DNA of 64,000 bases, taken from PRS1 sp965250265 (GTDB taxonomy: Bacteria; Bacteroidota; Bacteroidia; Flavobacteriales; Flavobacteriaceae). Where the stretch lies: NCBI GenBank assembly GCA_965250265.1, contig CBDFNO010000012.1:461470-525469 (forward strand), written 5' to 3'. The notes beneath the pieces were generated by a model. The model ran no database searches. It saw nothing but the letters and a program-made list of their open reading frames with translations, and was not told where the DNA came from. A program made the translations under genes and the position numbers. Shown in pieces: positions 45,177-52,785 of this stretch (the first letter of the stretch is position 1; every line of letters starts with the position of its first letter).

Positions 45177-45548
45177 ATGAAACTTATACAGCGCATTGGT
45201 TATTACCTTGGAGGATTCTCTATTGGTCTTATTTTACTGGCATTTTTTTTAAGTGGTAAAAAGGCCTCATGTAGTTATGGTCCAGAAGCAAGAGTATTAA
45301 AAAATATTAGCACAAAACAACTTGTTTATTCTCAAAACACAAATGAAACTATTAAATATAAATCCATTGATTCATTAACAGTTTCTGAAATTTTAAAATT
45401 TGGAAATGTAAACTTTTCCAAAGGCAACAGAGATCTTGATTCTTGTAAAATTTATGTTATAGAAAGTGTGTTTAATGATAAAGACATTTCATTATCAGTG
45501 GAGAATTGCGAAACCATTGCTACAATAAAATCTATTAGTTTTGAATAA
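45177..45548 (+). CDS. small membrane-anchored protein (flavobacterial DUF4258-type)
   Basis: About 123 residues. A hydrophobic anchor lies at residues 8-27 (YYLGGFSIGLILLAFFL), then GKKASCSYGPEARVLKNIST and a soluble domain with several paired hydrophobic strands. I believe such proteins next to ald are commonly filed as DUF4258, but I cannot confirm the family. The start may be either of two Met two codons apart (MHMKL). It follows ald by 34 bp, probably in the same unit. Confidence 0.6.
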   Translation: MKLIQRIGYYLGGFSIGLILLAFFLSGKKASCSYGPEARVLKNISTKQLVYSQNTNETIKYKSIDSLTVSEILKFGNVNFSKGNRDLDSCKIYVIESVFNDKDISLSVENCETIATIKSISFE

Positions 45549-45562
45549 ACAAACATTTTCTT

Positions 45563-45751
45563 TTGCACACTAAAACTAAAATATGGTTATTTCCTCTACA
45601 CATGTGTGGTAAAGAGCAAAACTTTATTAATACTGCTTTTAAAAAGAATTTAAAGTCGCAAAAATTGAAAATTGTTGTTCTCATGAAAAATATATTACCT
45701 GAATACATTTCAAATAATTCAAAATTTGAGCTATTAGATTCAAACAAATAA
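45563..45751 (+). pseudogene. possible remnant of a DegT/DnrJ-type aminotransferase
   Basis: A 63-codon frame with TTG start. Its opening KIWLFPLHMCGKEQNFINTA strongly resembles the N-terminus of sugar aminotransferases of the DegT/DnrJ/EryC1 family (typical pattern: IWLSxPHMxGxEQxYIxEAF). The similarity ends after about 25 residues and the rest is unrecognisable. It could also be chance or a short unrelated peptide. Confidence 0.3.
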
Positions 45752-45756
45752 AAGCA

Positions 45757-46929
45757 TCAAACTTTTCTTCTTTTCTTTTCTTCTTTAAGAAGATTCAGTT
45801 CTCTATTGGTTTGACCAGCAATCGACGTATTTTCTTCAGCTCGTCGTATAAGATATGGCATTACATCTTTAACAGGACCAAAAGGTACATACTTAACAAC
45901 GTTATAACCTGCTGCTGCAAGATTAAAACTAATATGATCACTCATACCGTAAAGTTGACCAAACCAAACACGATTATCATTAATAGCAATATTTTTTTTC
46001 TTCATAAGTTCCATTGCCAAATACGAACTCTCCTCATTATGAGTGCCAATGAACAATGATATATCACTTAAATTATCTAAAATGTAAGTGAGCGTGTTAT
46101 TAAAATTTTCATCTGTTGTTTGCTTATCGATACAAATAGGTGAAGGATATCCATTCTCATCAGCTCTTTCTCGTTCTTTTTCCATGTAAGCCCCGCGTAC
46201 AATCTTCATACCCAATTTATATCCTTTATTTTTAGCACGTTGCTTTGCATCCTTCAAATAATTCAAACGATCCCAACGATATGTTTGTAAAGTATTAAAG
46301 ACAATAGGTATTTCTTTATTATATGCACTCATCATACTTTCAACAATTCCATCAGCAGCATCTTGCATCCAACTTTCTTCAGCATCAATTAAAATTAATA
46401 CATCCTTCTCTTTGGCTAGCTTACAAGCTTTATCATAGCGTTCTACCACTCTATCCCATTCTTTTTCTTCAGCATCAGTAAATTTTATTCCTTCTCCCTT
46501 TTTTTTATATAAATAAAGTCGTCCAAAACCTGTAGGTTTAAATACAGCTATTGGTAAAGCAGCTTTCTGACTAGCGAAATTTATAATTTCTAATGTTTTA
46601 TGTAAAGCTTTATCAAATTGTTCTTCACTCCCCTTACCTTCTACTGAATAATCCAGAACACTTGATACTCTCCTAATGTACATTTTATCTATAACAGGTA
46701 AGCAATCGTCTTCATTAACACCTCCACAAAAATGATCGAAAACTGTAGATCTAATCAATCCTTCAACTGGCAAATTTGTTTTTAAAGCAAAATTTGTGGC
46801 TGCAGTTCCTATTCTTACTAATGGTTGATGTGAAATCATCTTAAATAAGAAATAAGCACGTTCTAGCTCAGAATCATTTTTAAGCTGAAATGCGACTTCT
46901 GTATTGTCAAAAAATTTTTCTGATAACAT
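45757..46929 (-). CDS. proline dehydrogenase
   Basis: FAD-dependent oxidation of proline to pyrroline-5-carboxylate, the first step of proline use. It has 390 residues and the PRODH TIM barrel. Recognisable blocks are VLILIDAEESWMQDAADG (about 180-197), PIVFNTLQTYRWDRL, LGMKIVRGAYMEKERERA, LFIGTHNEESSYLA and the flavin-site GQLYGMSDHISFNLA. The C-terminal RRAEENTSIAGQTNREL is also conserved. It is divergent from aroB. Confidence 0.92.
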   Translation of the reverse strand: MLSEKFFDNTEVAFQLKNDSELERAYFLFKMISHQPLVRIGTAATNFALKTNLPVEGLIRSTVFDHFCGGVNEDDCLPVIDKMYIRRVSSVLDYSVEGKGSEEQFDKALHKTLEIINFASQKAALPIAVFKPTGFGRLYLYKKKGEGIKFTDAEEKEWDRVVERYDKACKLAKEKDVLILIDAEESWMQDAADGIVESMMSAYNKEIPIVFNTLQTYRWDRLNYLKDAKQRAKNKGYKLGMKIVRGAYMEKERERADENGYPSPICIDKQTTDENFNNTLTYILDNLSDISLFIGTHNEESSYLAMELMKKKNIAINDNRVWFGQLYGMSDHISFNLAAAGYNVVKYVPFGPVKDVMPYLIRRAEENTSIAGQTNRELNLLKEEKKRRKV

Positions 46930-46947
46930 TTTAATAAAGATTTATAG

Positions 46948-46955
46948 CAAATATA
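46948..46955 (-). promoter_or_regulatory. -7 promoter box for proline dehydrogenase
   Basis: TATATTTG on the minus strand, a full consensus match, 19 bp before the ATG at 46929. Confidence 0.4.
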
Positions 46956-47024
46956 TTTATTAAGAAGATATTATATTACATAAAAACTACTTATTTTCAT
47001 ACCCTGATAAATTGATATATATAA

Positions 47025-48092
47025 ATGGAATCTATCGTTACCAAAGAATATTCAATTCACTTTAATTCAACGATTTATGACGAATTAAATAGCTATTTAC
47101 AGCATTCTAATTTTTCAAAAATATTTGTTATTGTAGATACAAACACGCTTAGTTTTTGTTATCCATACTTTATTGCCAAAGTTGAAACTAATCTCGAAAT
47201 TGAAATTATTGAAATTGAAGCAGGGGAAATTCATAAAACAATAGATACATGTATAGGCGTTTGGAATGCTCTATCTGAGCTTAATGCCGACAGGAAAAGC
47301 CTAATTATTAACCTTGGTGGCGGCGTGGTTACAGATTTAGGAGGCTTTGTAGCTTCAACCTATAAAAGAGGATTAAAGTATATTAATGTACCAACGTCAT
47401 TATTAGCGATGGTTGACGCTTCAGTTGGCGGAAAAACTGGAGTAGATTTAAACACTCTTAAAAATCAAATTGGTGTTATTAATACTCCACAGATGGTTTT
47501 AGTAGATACTCATTTCTTAAATTCTTTACCACAAAATGAGATGCGTTCTGGATTTGCCGAAATGCTTAAACATGGATTGATTCAAAGTGAAGCATATTGG
47601 GAAACACTTAAAGGATTAAGGCTCCAACATTTTAAAAATTTGGACGATTTAATTTATGAATCAATATTAATAAAAAAAAATGTTGTAGATCAAGATCCAT
47701 TTGAAGATAACTTGCGCAAAACATTAAATTTTGGGCACACTCTTGGTCATGCTATCGAATCCTATTATTTGAACAATCCAGATAAACTAAGTTTACTACA
47801 TGGAGAAGCAATTGCAATTGGTATGATATTAGCAGCCTATATCTCGAAAGAATTGCTAGAGTTTTCAGACGCTAAATGTCAAGAAATCAAAACTGCATTA
47901 ATTAAAATATTTGTCAAAGTTGAAATTGATAAAGAAGATTTTAATCCAATAATCGAACTATTAAAGCATGACAAAAAAAATGAACATGGCAATATTAATT
48001 TTGTATTGTTGGAAGCCATTGGAAAACCAAGAGTAAACTGCTTGGTTGATAATGATATTATTATCAATTCTTTGAAATATTACATCAATTAA
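47025..48092 (+). CDS. aroB: 3-dehydroquinate synthase
   Basis: Second step of the shikimate pathway, an NAD- and metal-dependent cyclisation of DAHP. It has 355 residues. The NAD-binding block GGGVVTDLGGFVASTYKRGL, the DASVGGKTGVD block, the metal ligands in LNFGHTLGHAIES and the later LLHGEAIAIGM are all visible. It is divergent from proline dehydrogenase, separated by 95 bp. Confidence 0.96.
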   Translation: MESIVTKEYSIHFNSTIYDELNSYLQHSNFSKIFVIVDTNTLSFCYPYFIAKVETNLEIEIIEIEAGEIHKTIDTCIGVWNALSELNADRKSLIINLGGGVVTDLGGFVASTYKRGLKYINVPTSLLAMVDASVGGKTGVDLNTLKNQIGVINTPQMVLVDTHFLNSLPQNEMRSGFAEMLKHGLIQSEAYWETLKGLRLQHFKNLDDLIYESILIKKNVVDQDPFEDNLRKTLNFGHTLGHAIESYYLNNPDKLSLLHGEAIAIGMILAAYISKELLEFSDAKCQEIKTALIKIFVKVEIDKEDFNPIIELLKHDKKNEHGNINFVLLEAIGKPRVNCLVDNDIIINSLKYYIN

Positions 48093-48178
48093 TTTTGAAT
48101 CAAAATAATTTGTAACTTTATAAGGTTAATTACTATTATTAAGCTATTTCTATTTCTAACAATTACAAATACTTTGTA

Positions 48179-48451
48179 ATGAAAAGAATTATTGTTGATT
48201 TAAAAAAACTAACTCCTAACATCTTTACACTTTTAACTAAAAAGTTTCCTGATGGTTATAATGATAAGGATATTATTGTTTTTGAGAACCATCATAACGA
48301 AATAATTGAAGCAGTTGAAGTTAAAACAATAGACACCATTTATCTTGTCAAAGTTAGTAGTAAGTTGCATTATACAATGACTAACTTTAAAAATGCTGAT
48401 ATGAAAGTCAATAAATTAGGCAACATTATGTTTAGTGATGAAGAAGAATAA
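48179..48451 (+). CDS. small conserved protein of unknown function
   Basis: A 90-residue protein without signal peptide, starting MKRIIVDLKKLTPNIFTLLT. It has alternating hydrophobic strands in the middle (AVEVKTIDTIYLVKVSSKLH) and an acidic end (FSDEEE). It follows aroB by 86 bp. I do not recognise a family, but base composition and frame use are those of a real gene. Confidence 0.55.
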   Translation: MKRIIVDLKKLTPNIFTLLTKKFPDGYNDKDIIVFENHHNEIIEAVEVKTIDTIYLVKVSSKLHYTMTNFKNADMKVNKLGNIMFSDEEE

Positions 48452-48490
48452 GTGACGTAAATATTTGCCTACTCTAGCGTCGTATAGAAT

Positions 48491-48970
48491 TTACAATTCA
48501 TTAAATATTGTATGCATTAAACGCTTTTTATCATTGATGCTTTCTTCGAGAGAAATCATAGTTTCCGTTCTGTAAACGCCTTCTATATCGTCTAATTTAA
48601 AAATAATATCCTTAGCATGACTCGTATCTCGTGCTCTAATTTTACAAAATATATTGAACTTTCCTGTAGTAATATGTGCAACTGTTACAAAAGGAATATT
48701 CTTAATACGCTCCAAAACAAATTTTGTTTGGGATGTGTTCCCCAAAAACACTCCAACATAGGCAATAAAAGAATATCCTAATTTTTCGTAATCTAAAGAT
48801 AAGGAAGACCCTTTAATAATTCCACCTTCTTCCATTTTCTTAACTCTTACATGAACTGTTCCAGCAGAAATTAATAATTTTTTTGCAATGTCAGTAAAAG
48901 GAATTCTTGTATTATCTATTAACATATCAAGAATTTGATGGTCTGTTTCGTCTAATTTAAATTTCGTCAT
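48491..48970 (-). CDS. Lrp/AsnC family transcriptional regulator
   Basis: A 159-residue regulator. The N-terminal winged helix reads LDETDHQILDMLIDNTRIPF, the recognition part AKKLLISAGTVHVRVKKMEE, and the C-terminal RAM (regulation of amino acid metabolism) domain runs from about residue 70. Members bind amino acids and form octamers. Its nearness to ald and proline dehydrogenase fits amino-acid control, but the target genes cannot be read from sequence. Confidence 0.92.
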   Translation of the reverse strand: MTKFKLDETDHQILDMLIDNTRIPFTDIAKKLLISAGTVHVRVKKMEEGGIIKGSSLSLDYEKLGYSFIAYVGVFLGNTSQTKFVLERIKNIPFVTVAHITTGKFNIFCKIRARDTSHAKDIIFKLDDIEGVYRTETMISLEESINDKKRLMHTIFNEL

Positions 48971-48994
48971 TTTATGTATTTGTTAGATAAAAAG

Positions 48995-49002
48995 CAAAAA
49001 TA
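48995..49002 (-). promoter_or_regulatory. -7 promoter box for the Lrp-type gene
   Basis: TATTTTTG on the minus strand, matching TAnnTTTG, 25 bp upstream of the ATG. Confidence 0.4.
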
Positions 49003-49034
49003 GCACATTTTTATTATTAAAAATCTATATTTTA

Positions 49035-50198
49035 TTAATTATTTTCAATATTTAGTGATATTTTGCTATTATTTATCAATACGAAATCGTTTTCGTAACC
49101 TACTTTAAACTCATTTGAATTCAGCAATAAAACCATATTATTGTTGGCATTAATCTCTTTATGTCCATAATAATCCCTTAGGTTAGAAATTTTATTAATT
49201 ATTGGAATAAATTCTACGCAATTTCCAATTAATCGCTCTTCGTATAAAACACCTATATCCAGATATTGTTTTTTATTTTCAAAAGTTATAGCAGCATTTC
49301 TAATAATAATATCGAAAAAGTAATTTTCATTTTTTGGAATATCAAAATATGGCATATAGTTATCGCCTTCAATATTATTTAAGGCAATGTACTCTAGCGC
49401 CATTAATATAGATTGAAACATGTACTCTCTTGTTTTCTCTCTTGCATAATCGTTTTTACAATGACCAGCTTCAAATAAAATGGTAGGCACATTTTGATTT
49501 TGAAACATATCACCAACACAATTAATATTAAATGCGTCATCATAAACAGCTACCTGATTAGGAATTTGTTTTTGTAACATTGTACTCATAACTGCAATAA
49601 TTTCCATTGCAATCTTTCTGTTTGGTGTTACACTACAATTCACATCTTGTGCTGGAGCTAAAAATGAAACTGTTGCAGGATTATTAGTTTTTCCTGCACT
49701 AAAAATAGTCCGCTGTCCATGAAGGTTAAAACAGAAATCTGGTTTAAAAGAATCAAAACATTGTCTTAAAGCAATACTTTCTGGTTGTGACAAATCTTGA
49801 GCGTCTCGATTTAAATCTACATTATTTGCATTAAAACGTGTATAAAGCGATGCTCCATCAGGATTAAGTATAGGAATGATCTTTAGTGTGCAGTTGTTAA
49901 GAATAGTCTCTGAAAACGCATTAGAATCACTCAAAAAATTAAATAAATCGAATAATGCCTTGGTTGTTGTAGATTCGTTACCATGCATTTGCGACCACAT
50001 GAGTATTTTTTTTTGCCCTTTCCCAATAGTTATAGAAAAAATGTTTTCGCTATTCACAGATTTTCCAATTATATCAACTTTAAAAATCGATGGTAAATTA
50101 TCCAAAAGTGGTTTAATATTTTTTGTGTGAATATATCTACCAAAAAGAGACGCTATTATATGAGTTTTATAGAGTGATTTTAAAGTTTCAATTTGCAT
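49035..50198 (-). CDS. M14-family zinc carboxypeptidase
   Basis: A 387-residue metallopeptidase, apparently without signal peptide, thus probably cytosolic. The zinc ligands are His72 and Glu75 in WSQMHGNESTTTKA, with a third in FCFNLHGQR at about residue 160. The catalytic-Glu region is TILFEAGHCKNDYA. The C-terminal part (from about 300) is a small beta domain. Its promoter carries a palindrome also seen before the HTH gene at 50491, suggesting shared control. Confidence 0.85.
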   Translation of the reverse strand: MQIETLKSLYKTHIIASLFGRYIHTKNIKPLLDNLPSIFKVDIIGKSVNSENIFSITIGKGQKKILMWSQMHGNESTTTKALFDLFNFLSDSNAFSETILNNCTLKIIPILNPDGASLYTRFNANNVDLNRDAQDLSQPESIALRQCFDSFKPDFCFNLHGQRTIFSAGKTNNPATVSFLAPAQDVNCSVTPNRKIAMEIIAVMSTMLQKQIPNQVAVYDDAFNINCVGDMFQNQNVPTILFEAGHCKNDYAREKTREYMFQSILMALEYIALNNIEGDNYMPYFDIPKNENYFFDIIIRNAAITFENKKQYLDIGVLYEERLIGNCVEFIPIINKISNLRDYYGHKEINANNNMVLLLNSNEFKVGYENDFVLINNSKISLNIENN

Positions 50199-50217
50199 TA
50201 TGTTTTATTAAAGATTA

Positions 50218-50253
50218 CAAAGGTAAACATTTGTATTTTTACAAATGTAAACA
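50218..50253 (-). promoter_or_regulatory. promoter with operator-like palindrome for the M14 peptidase gene
   Basis: The -7 box TACCTTTG lies at 50225-50218, about 20 bp from the ATG. Just upstream is the palindrome ACATTTGTA-TTTT-TACAAATGT. The minus-strand TGTTTACATTTGTAA (50253-50239) is identical to 50448-50462 in the promoter of the HTH gene. Confidence 0.6.
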
Positions 50254-50428
50254 ATAAAATAGACAGTTTCTGTTACATAGTTGAACAATATTTATAGCAT
50301 TGACGGATAATTGAGACCACAGTGACTGTCAATATTATATATTTCTTTTAATCATCTTTATTTCAATTTTTTAAATTAAATTACTTGAAGTAAAAGATTA
50401 AAATTATATTAGATTTATTTATATATAA

Positions 50429-50470
50429 TTGCTGAAAACAATTAATATGTTTACATTTGTAATTACAAAT
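50429..50470 (+). promoter_or_regulatory. promoter with operator-like palindrome for the HTH gene
   Basis: TTG (50429-50431), a 20-nt spacer, then TACATTTG (50452-50459), a good Bacteroidota promoter. The -7 box overlaps the perfect 16-bp palindrome ATTTGTAATTACAAAT (50455-50470). A further TGTTTA...TAAACA pair spans the ATG. Strong candidate for autoregulation. Confidence 0.65.
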
Positions 50471-50490
50471 TTTGATTTCATCTGTTTACA

Positions 50491-50844
50491 ATGATAAACA
50501 ACGAAGCATTTGCAAAAAGGCTCCAAAAAGTGATAGATTTCTATGGTGAATCTGCATCTTCTTTTGCTGAAAAAATTGGTGTACAGCGCTCAAGTATTTC
50601 TCATATATTATCTGGACGAAATAAGCCAAGTTTAGACTTTATAATGAAAGTGCTTTCCTCCTATCCCGAAGTTGAGTTGTACTGGCTCTTAAATGGAAAA
50701 GGTATATTTCCTGCCAAACAACAAAAAGGAACTACATCCTTAGAAAATGTAACTCTAACTACCTCTAAAGAAAGTAAAGACAAAACTATAGAACGTATCG
50801 TTATTTTTTATAAAGGTGGAAGCTTTAAGAGTTTTAAAGAATAG
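50491..50844 (+). CDS. XRE-family HTH transcriptional regulator
   Basis: A 117-residue regulator. Residues 7-65 form the HTH domain (SSFAEKIGVQRSSISHILSG, then NKPSLDFIMKVLSSYPEV). The block VELYWLLNGKGIF is shared with the regulator at 42078, so the two are related. The C-terminus is short and basic. It is divergent from the M14 peptidase gene, and both promoters carry the same 15-nt sequence. Regulation of this pair by the protein is a reasonable inference. Confidence 0.87.
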   Translation: MINNEAFAKRLQKVIDFYGESASSFAEKIGVQRSSISHILSGRNKPSLDFIMKVLSSYPEVELYWLLNGKGIFPAKQQKGTTSLENVTLTTSKESKDKTIERIVIFYKGGSFKSFKE

Positions 50845-50850
50845 ATAAAA

Positions 50851-50871
50851 TTTTAGGAGTTACGCTTATCG
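50851..50871 (+). repeat. left-end repeat of accessory block 1 (L1)
   Basis: Reads TTTTAGGAGTTACGCTTATC and G. It matches copies at 59638-59658 and 62378-62398 at 19 of 21 positions each. It starts 7 bp after the HTH gene stop and marks the left border of block 1 (to about 52353). Its GCTTAT core is the inverse of ATAAGC in the right-end repeat. Confidence 0.7.
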
Positions 50872-50904
50872 TTTCTACTACACGCCCTAGGGAGCGAATA
50901 TAAG

Positions 50905-51495
50905 TTATGGACGTTGTAGCTTTTTGTTAGGTGTTGTGTTTTCTAATTGTTTTAATTCTAAAATATCGTAGTTAATCTTTGAATTGATGAGATTGTCTAG
51001 CTCATTTTGTTTAAGATTTATCTCTGAATATAAATTATTTAGTTTTTCTAAAACTTGTTCGTTATTGCTGCCTTTTTGATTGACATCTATTTTTTTTGAA
51101 ACTTCAAGAAATTCTTTAATAGCATTTTTAAAATTATGTTGTAATAAAAAAACATTATCATTTTTCATAACCAAAGTATATAGAAATAAACATTCATAGA
51201 CAGAATCATAATCTTCTTTTAATTTTTTTAAATGAACTTTACTAGCTGGGTTATTCAATACCTCTCTACATTTTACTCTTGCTCTATAGTTATTTTCACA
51301 AATTTCCGGATATGCTTTTGATCGTTCTTCAAAAAGCTTTTTTTCTTTATCTACCATAATATCAATTTGAGCTTTTAATAATGTTAATTCTTTATCGGTT
51401 CTTGCTTTTCTTTTATGCGAAAAAATATAATTTAATACTGAAAGCACCAAGCTTATAACTACTCCTATAGCAGTAATAATTTGAGTTAAGTCCAT
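50905..51495 (-). CDS. coiled-coil membrane-anchored protein, block 1
   Basis: A 196-residue protein with one N-terminal membrane segment (residues about 6-26, QIITAIGVVISLVLSVLNYI), then a basic stretch and a long predicted coiled coil with many Glu/Lys (RTDKELTLLKAQIDIMVDKE). The last residues, TTPNKKLQRP, are encoded in the element's left end, suggesting the reading frame has run into boundary DNA. No known domain is recognised. It overlaps the upstream small frame by 10 bp, so it belongs to a short operon. Confidence 0.6.
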   Translation of the reverse strand: MDLTQIITAIGVVISLVLSVLNYIFSHKRKARTDKELTLLKAQIDIMVDKEKKLFEERSKAYPEICENNYRARVKCREVLNNPASKVHLKKLKEDYDSVYECLFLYTLVMKNDNVFLLQHNFKNAIKEFLEVSKKIDVNQKGSNNEQVLEKLNNLYSEINLKQNELDNLINSKINYDILELKQLENTTPNKKLQRP

Positions 51496-51689
51496 ATTAT
51501 TTTGTTTAATTTACTATCTTCATCAAAGATTCCATCTTTGTATTTCGCAAAGAAATTTTTATCTCTTTGAAAAGTATTTTCATTATTAACCCAATCTTTT
51601 GCTTCAATAATAATCTTAATTTTCGAATTATTTTTTTTTATAGTTGTCAATTCCTGAAGTACATTAGCTGGGTTAAATTGCAAAGCCAT
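51486..51689 (-). CDS. small protein of unknown function, block 1
   Basis: A 67-residue frame reading MALQFNPANVLQELTTIKKN, with KIKIIIEAKDWVNNEN and a charged C-terminus. It lacks signal and membrane segments. It overlaps the coiled-coil gene and is 17 bp from the gene before it. It could be a real small gene or the remains of a longer one. Confidence 0.4.
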   Translation of the reverse strand: MALQFNPANVLQELTTIKKNNSKIKIIIEAKDWVNNENTFQRDKNFFAKYKDGIFDEDSKLNKIIWT

Positions 51690-51706
51690 GCCAGCATGTA
51701 ATGCAA

Positions 51707-52213
51707 TTATTGAGGATTGAATCCATTGTAAGAACTCATAATAGTTCTTGAAAGAGTTTCAAGAGGTATATTCATTACATAGTCATGAGTAGCCATGTGA
51801 CATATTTTCAATTCAAATCCATGATCTTTTAATTTTTCAATTAAATTGTAATATGATTCTTTTCTATCTTCCTGGTAATATGAATTAAGATACAATATTC
51901 GATTACAATGATTATTTGATTTATCCATTGTTTTATGTTTCATTTTTATTGACCCTAACCATGAATCTTGACTTGTTCCTAAAAACTGATCCCTTCTTTC
52001 TTTACTCCAAGTTAGCCAAATTGTATTTCCCTCTATATCAATATTTAAATGGACTCGGTGCCTTCTATAGAAAGCTGATTGCACCCTTCCCCGAAATTCA
52101 GCCGATCGCCTTAACGCACCAATTTCAGAATCAAAGAGGTTCCCTCCATATACGTATTCTGTTTTCTTGGACAATTCTAAATTTGAAACAAGTCTTTCGG
52201 CAAAATCAATCAC
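51707..52213 (-). CDS. protein of unknown function, block 1
   Basis: A 168-residue protein with GTG start (GTGA overlap with a preceding frame). It has a basic patch RRSAEFRGRVQSAFYRRHRV (about residues 34-53), a strand-rich middle (HLNIDIEGNTIWLTWSKERR), and a C-terminal part with His/Cys (KICHMATHDYVMNIP). I do not recognise it. The operon-like organisation with a truncated upstream frame suggests part of an accessory system carried on the block. Confidence 0.5.
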   Translation of the reverse strand: MIDFAERLVSNLELSKKTEYVYGGNLFDSEIGALRRSAEFRGRVQSAFYRRHRVHLNIDIEGNTIWLTWSKERRDQFLGTSQDSWLGSIKMKHKTMDKSNNHCNRILYLNSYYQEDRKESYYNLIEKLKDHGFELKICHMATHDYVMNIPLETLSRTIMSSYNGFNPQ

Positions 52214-52338
52214 TTTAATTCAACTTTATTATTTTTCATATCACCTAATGTAATGATATGACCAGTTTTATACTCAATCAAGTTGAGCACAGGATTGGTT
52301 ATATCAAACGATACTTCGACTAGCTCAGCACGAATAAG
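52210..52338 (-). pseudogene. truncated 3' end of an upstream gene in block 1
   Basis: An open frame without a proper start ends at the TGA overlapping the GTG of the next gene. The last residues read NPVLNLIEYKTGHIITLGDM, a plausible coding sequence. Its upstream part (LIRAELVEVSFD) is supplied by the right-end repeat itself. So the repeat appears to have cut the 5' part off a gene of the block operon. Confidence 0.4.
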
Positions 52339-52353
52339 CTAAGGTAATTTTTT
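52309..52353 (+). repeat. right-end repeat of accessory block 1 (R1)
   Basis: Contains GATACTTCGACTAGCTCAGC followed by ACGAATAAGC, AAGGTAA and a T-run. The 31 bases 52309-52339 are identical to 63223-63253; the copy at 60740-60769 matches from CTCAGC onward. Confidence 0.7.
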
Positions 52354-52413
52354 AAAGTTTATAAATCAATAGTTTAAATGAGTTCTTTATGTAATTTTGT
52401 ATAAAATTATTTC

Positions 52414-52785
52414 ATGAAATATTTATATATAGTTTTATTGTTTTTACTAATAACCAGCTGCTATCAAGTAGAACGAAATTGTACAAATTTTAAAATCGGC
52501 ACTTTTAAAAGCACAATAACTATTAATGATATTGAATATATTTCTTCTTTTACAAGAACGAATAATTTACAAATTGAAACTTTTGAAAACAAAATAGATT
52601 CTTCTAATGTTAGATGGATTAACGATTGTGAAGTGGTTTTTAAAACAATCAACCCAAAGAATATGGCAGAAAGGAAAGATGTACATCTAAAAATTCTTGC
52701 TACAACAGATTCATCGTACACATTTGAATATTCCTACGTAGGTGAAACTATTAAACAAAAAGGGATTGCTTTTAAAGTAAATTAA
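52414..52785 (+). CDS. small lipoprotein
   Basis: A 123-residue predicted lipoprotein with signal peptide MKYLYIVLLFLLITSCYQVE and lipobox Cys at residue 16. The mature part is beta-rich (KIGTFKSTITINDIEYISSF) without known catalytic motifs. It ends 4 bp inside the convergent parC stop region. Confidence 0.65.
   Translation: MKYLYIVLLFLLITSCYQVERNCTNFKIGTFKSTITINDIEYISSFTRTNNLQIETFENKIDSSNVRWINDCEVVFKTINPKNMAERKDVHLKILATTDSSYTFEYSYVGETIKQKGIAFKVN

Noticed and set aside
50881..50950. Integron attC site at the left end of block 1
   Set aside because: ACCTAAC fits one core half-site (RYYYAAC), but no matching GTTRRRY core half-site or paired inner arms were found, and no integrase is in the window.
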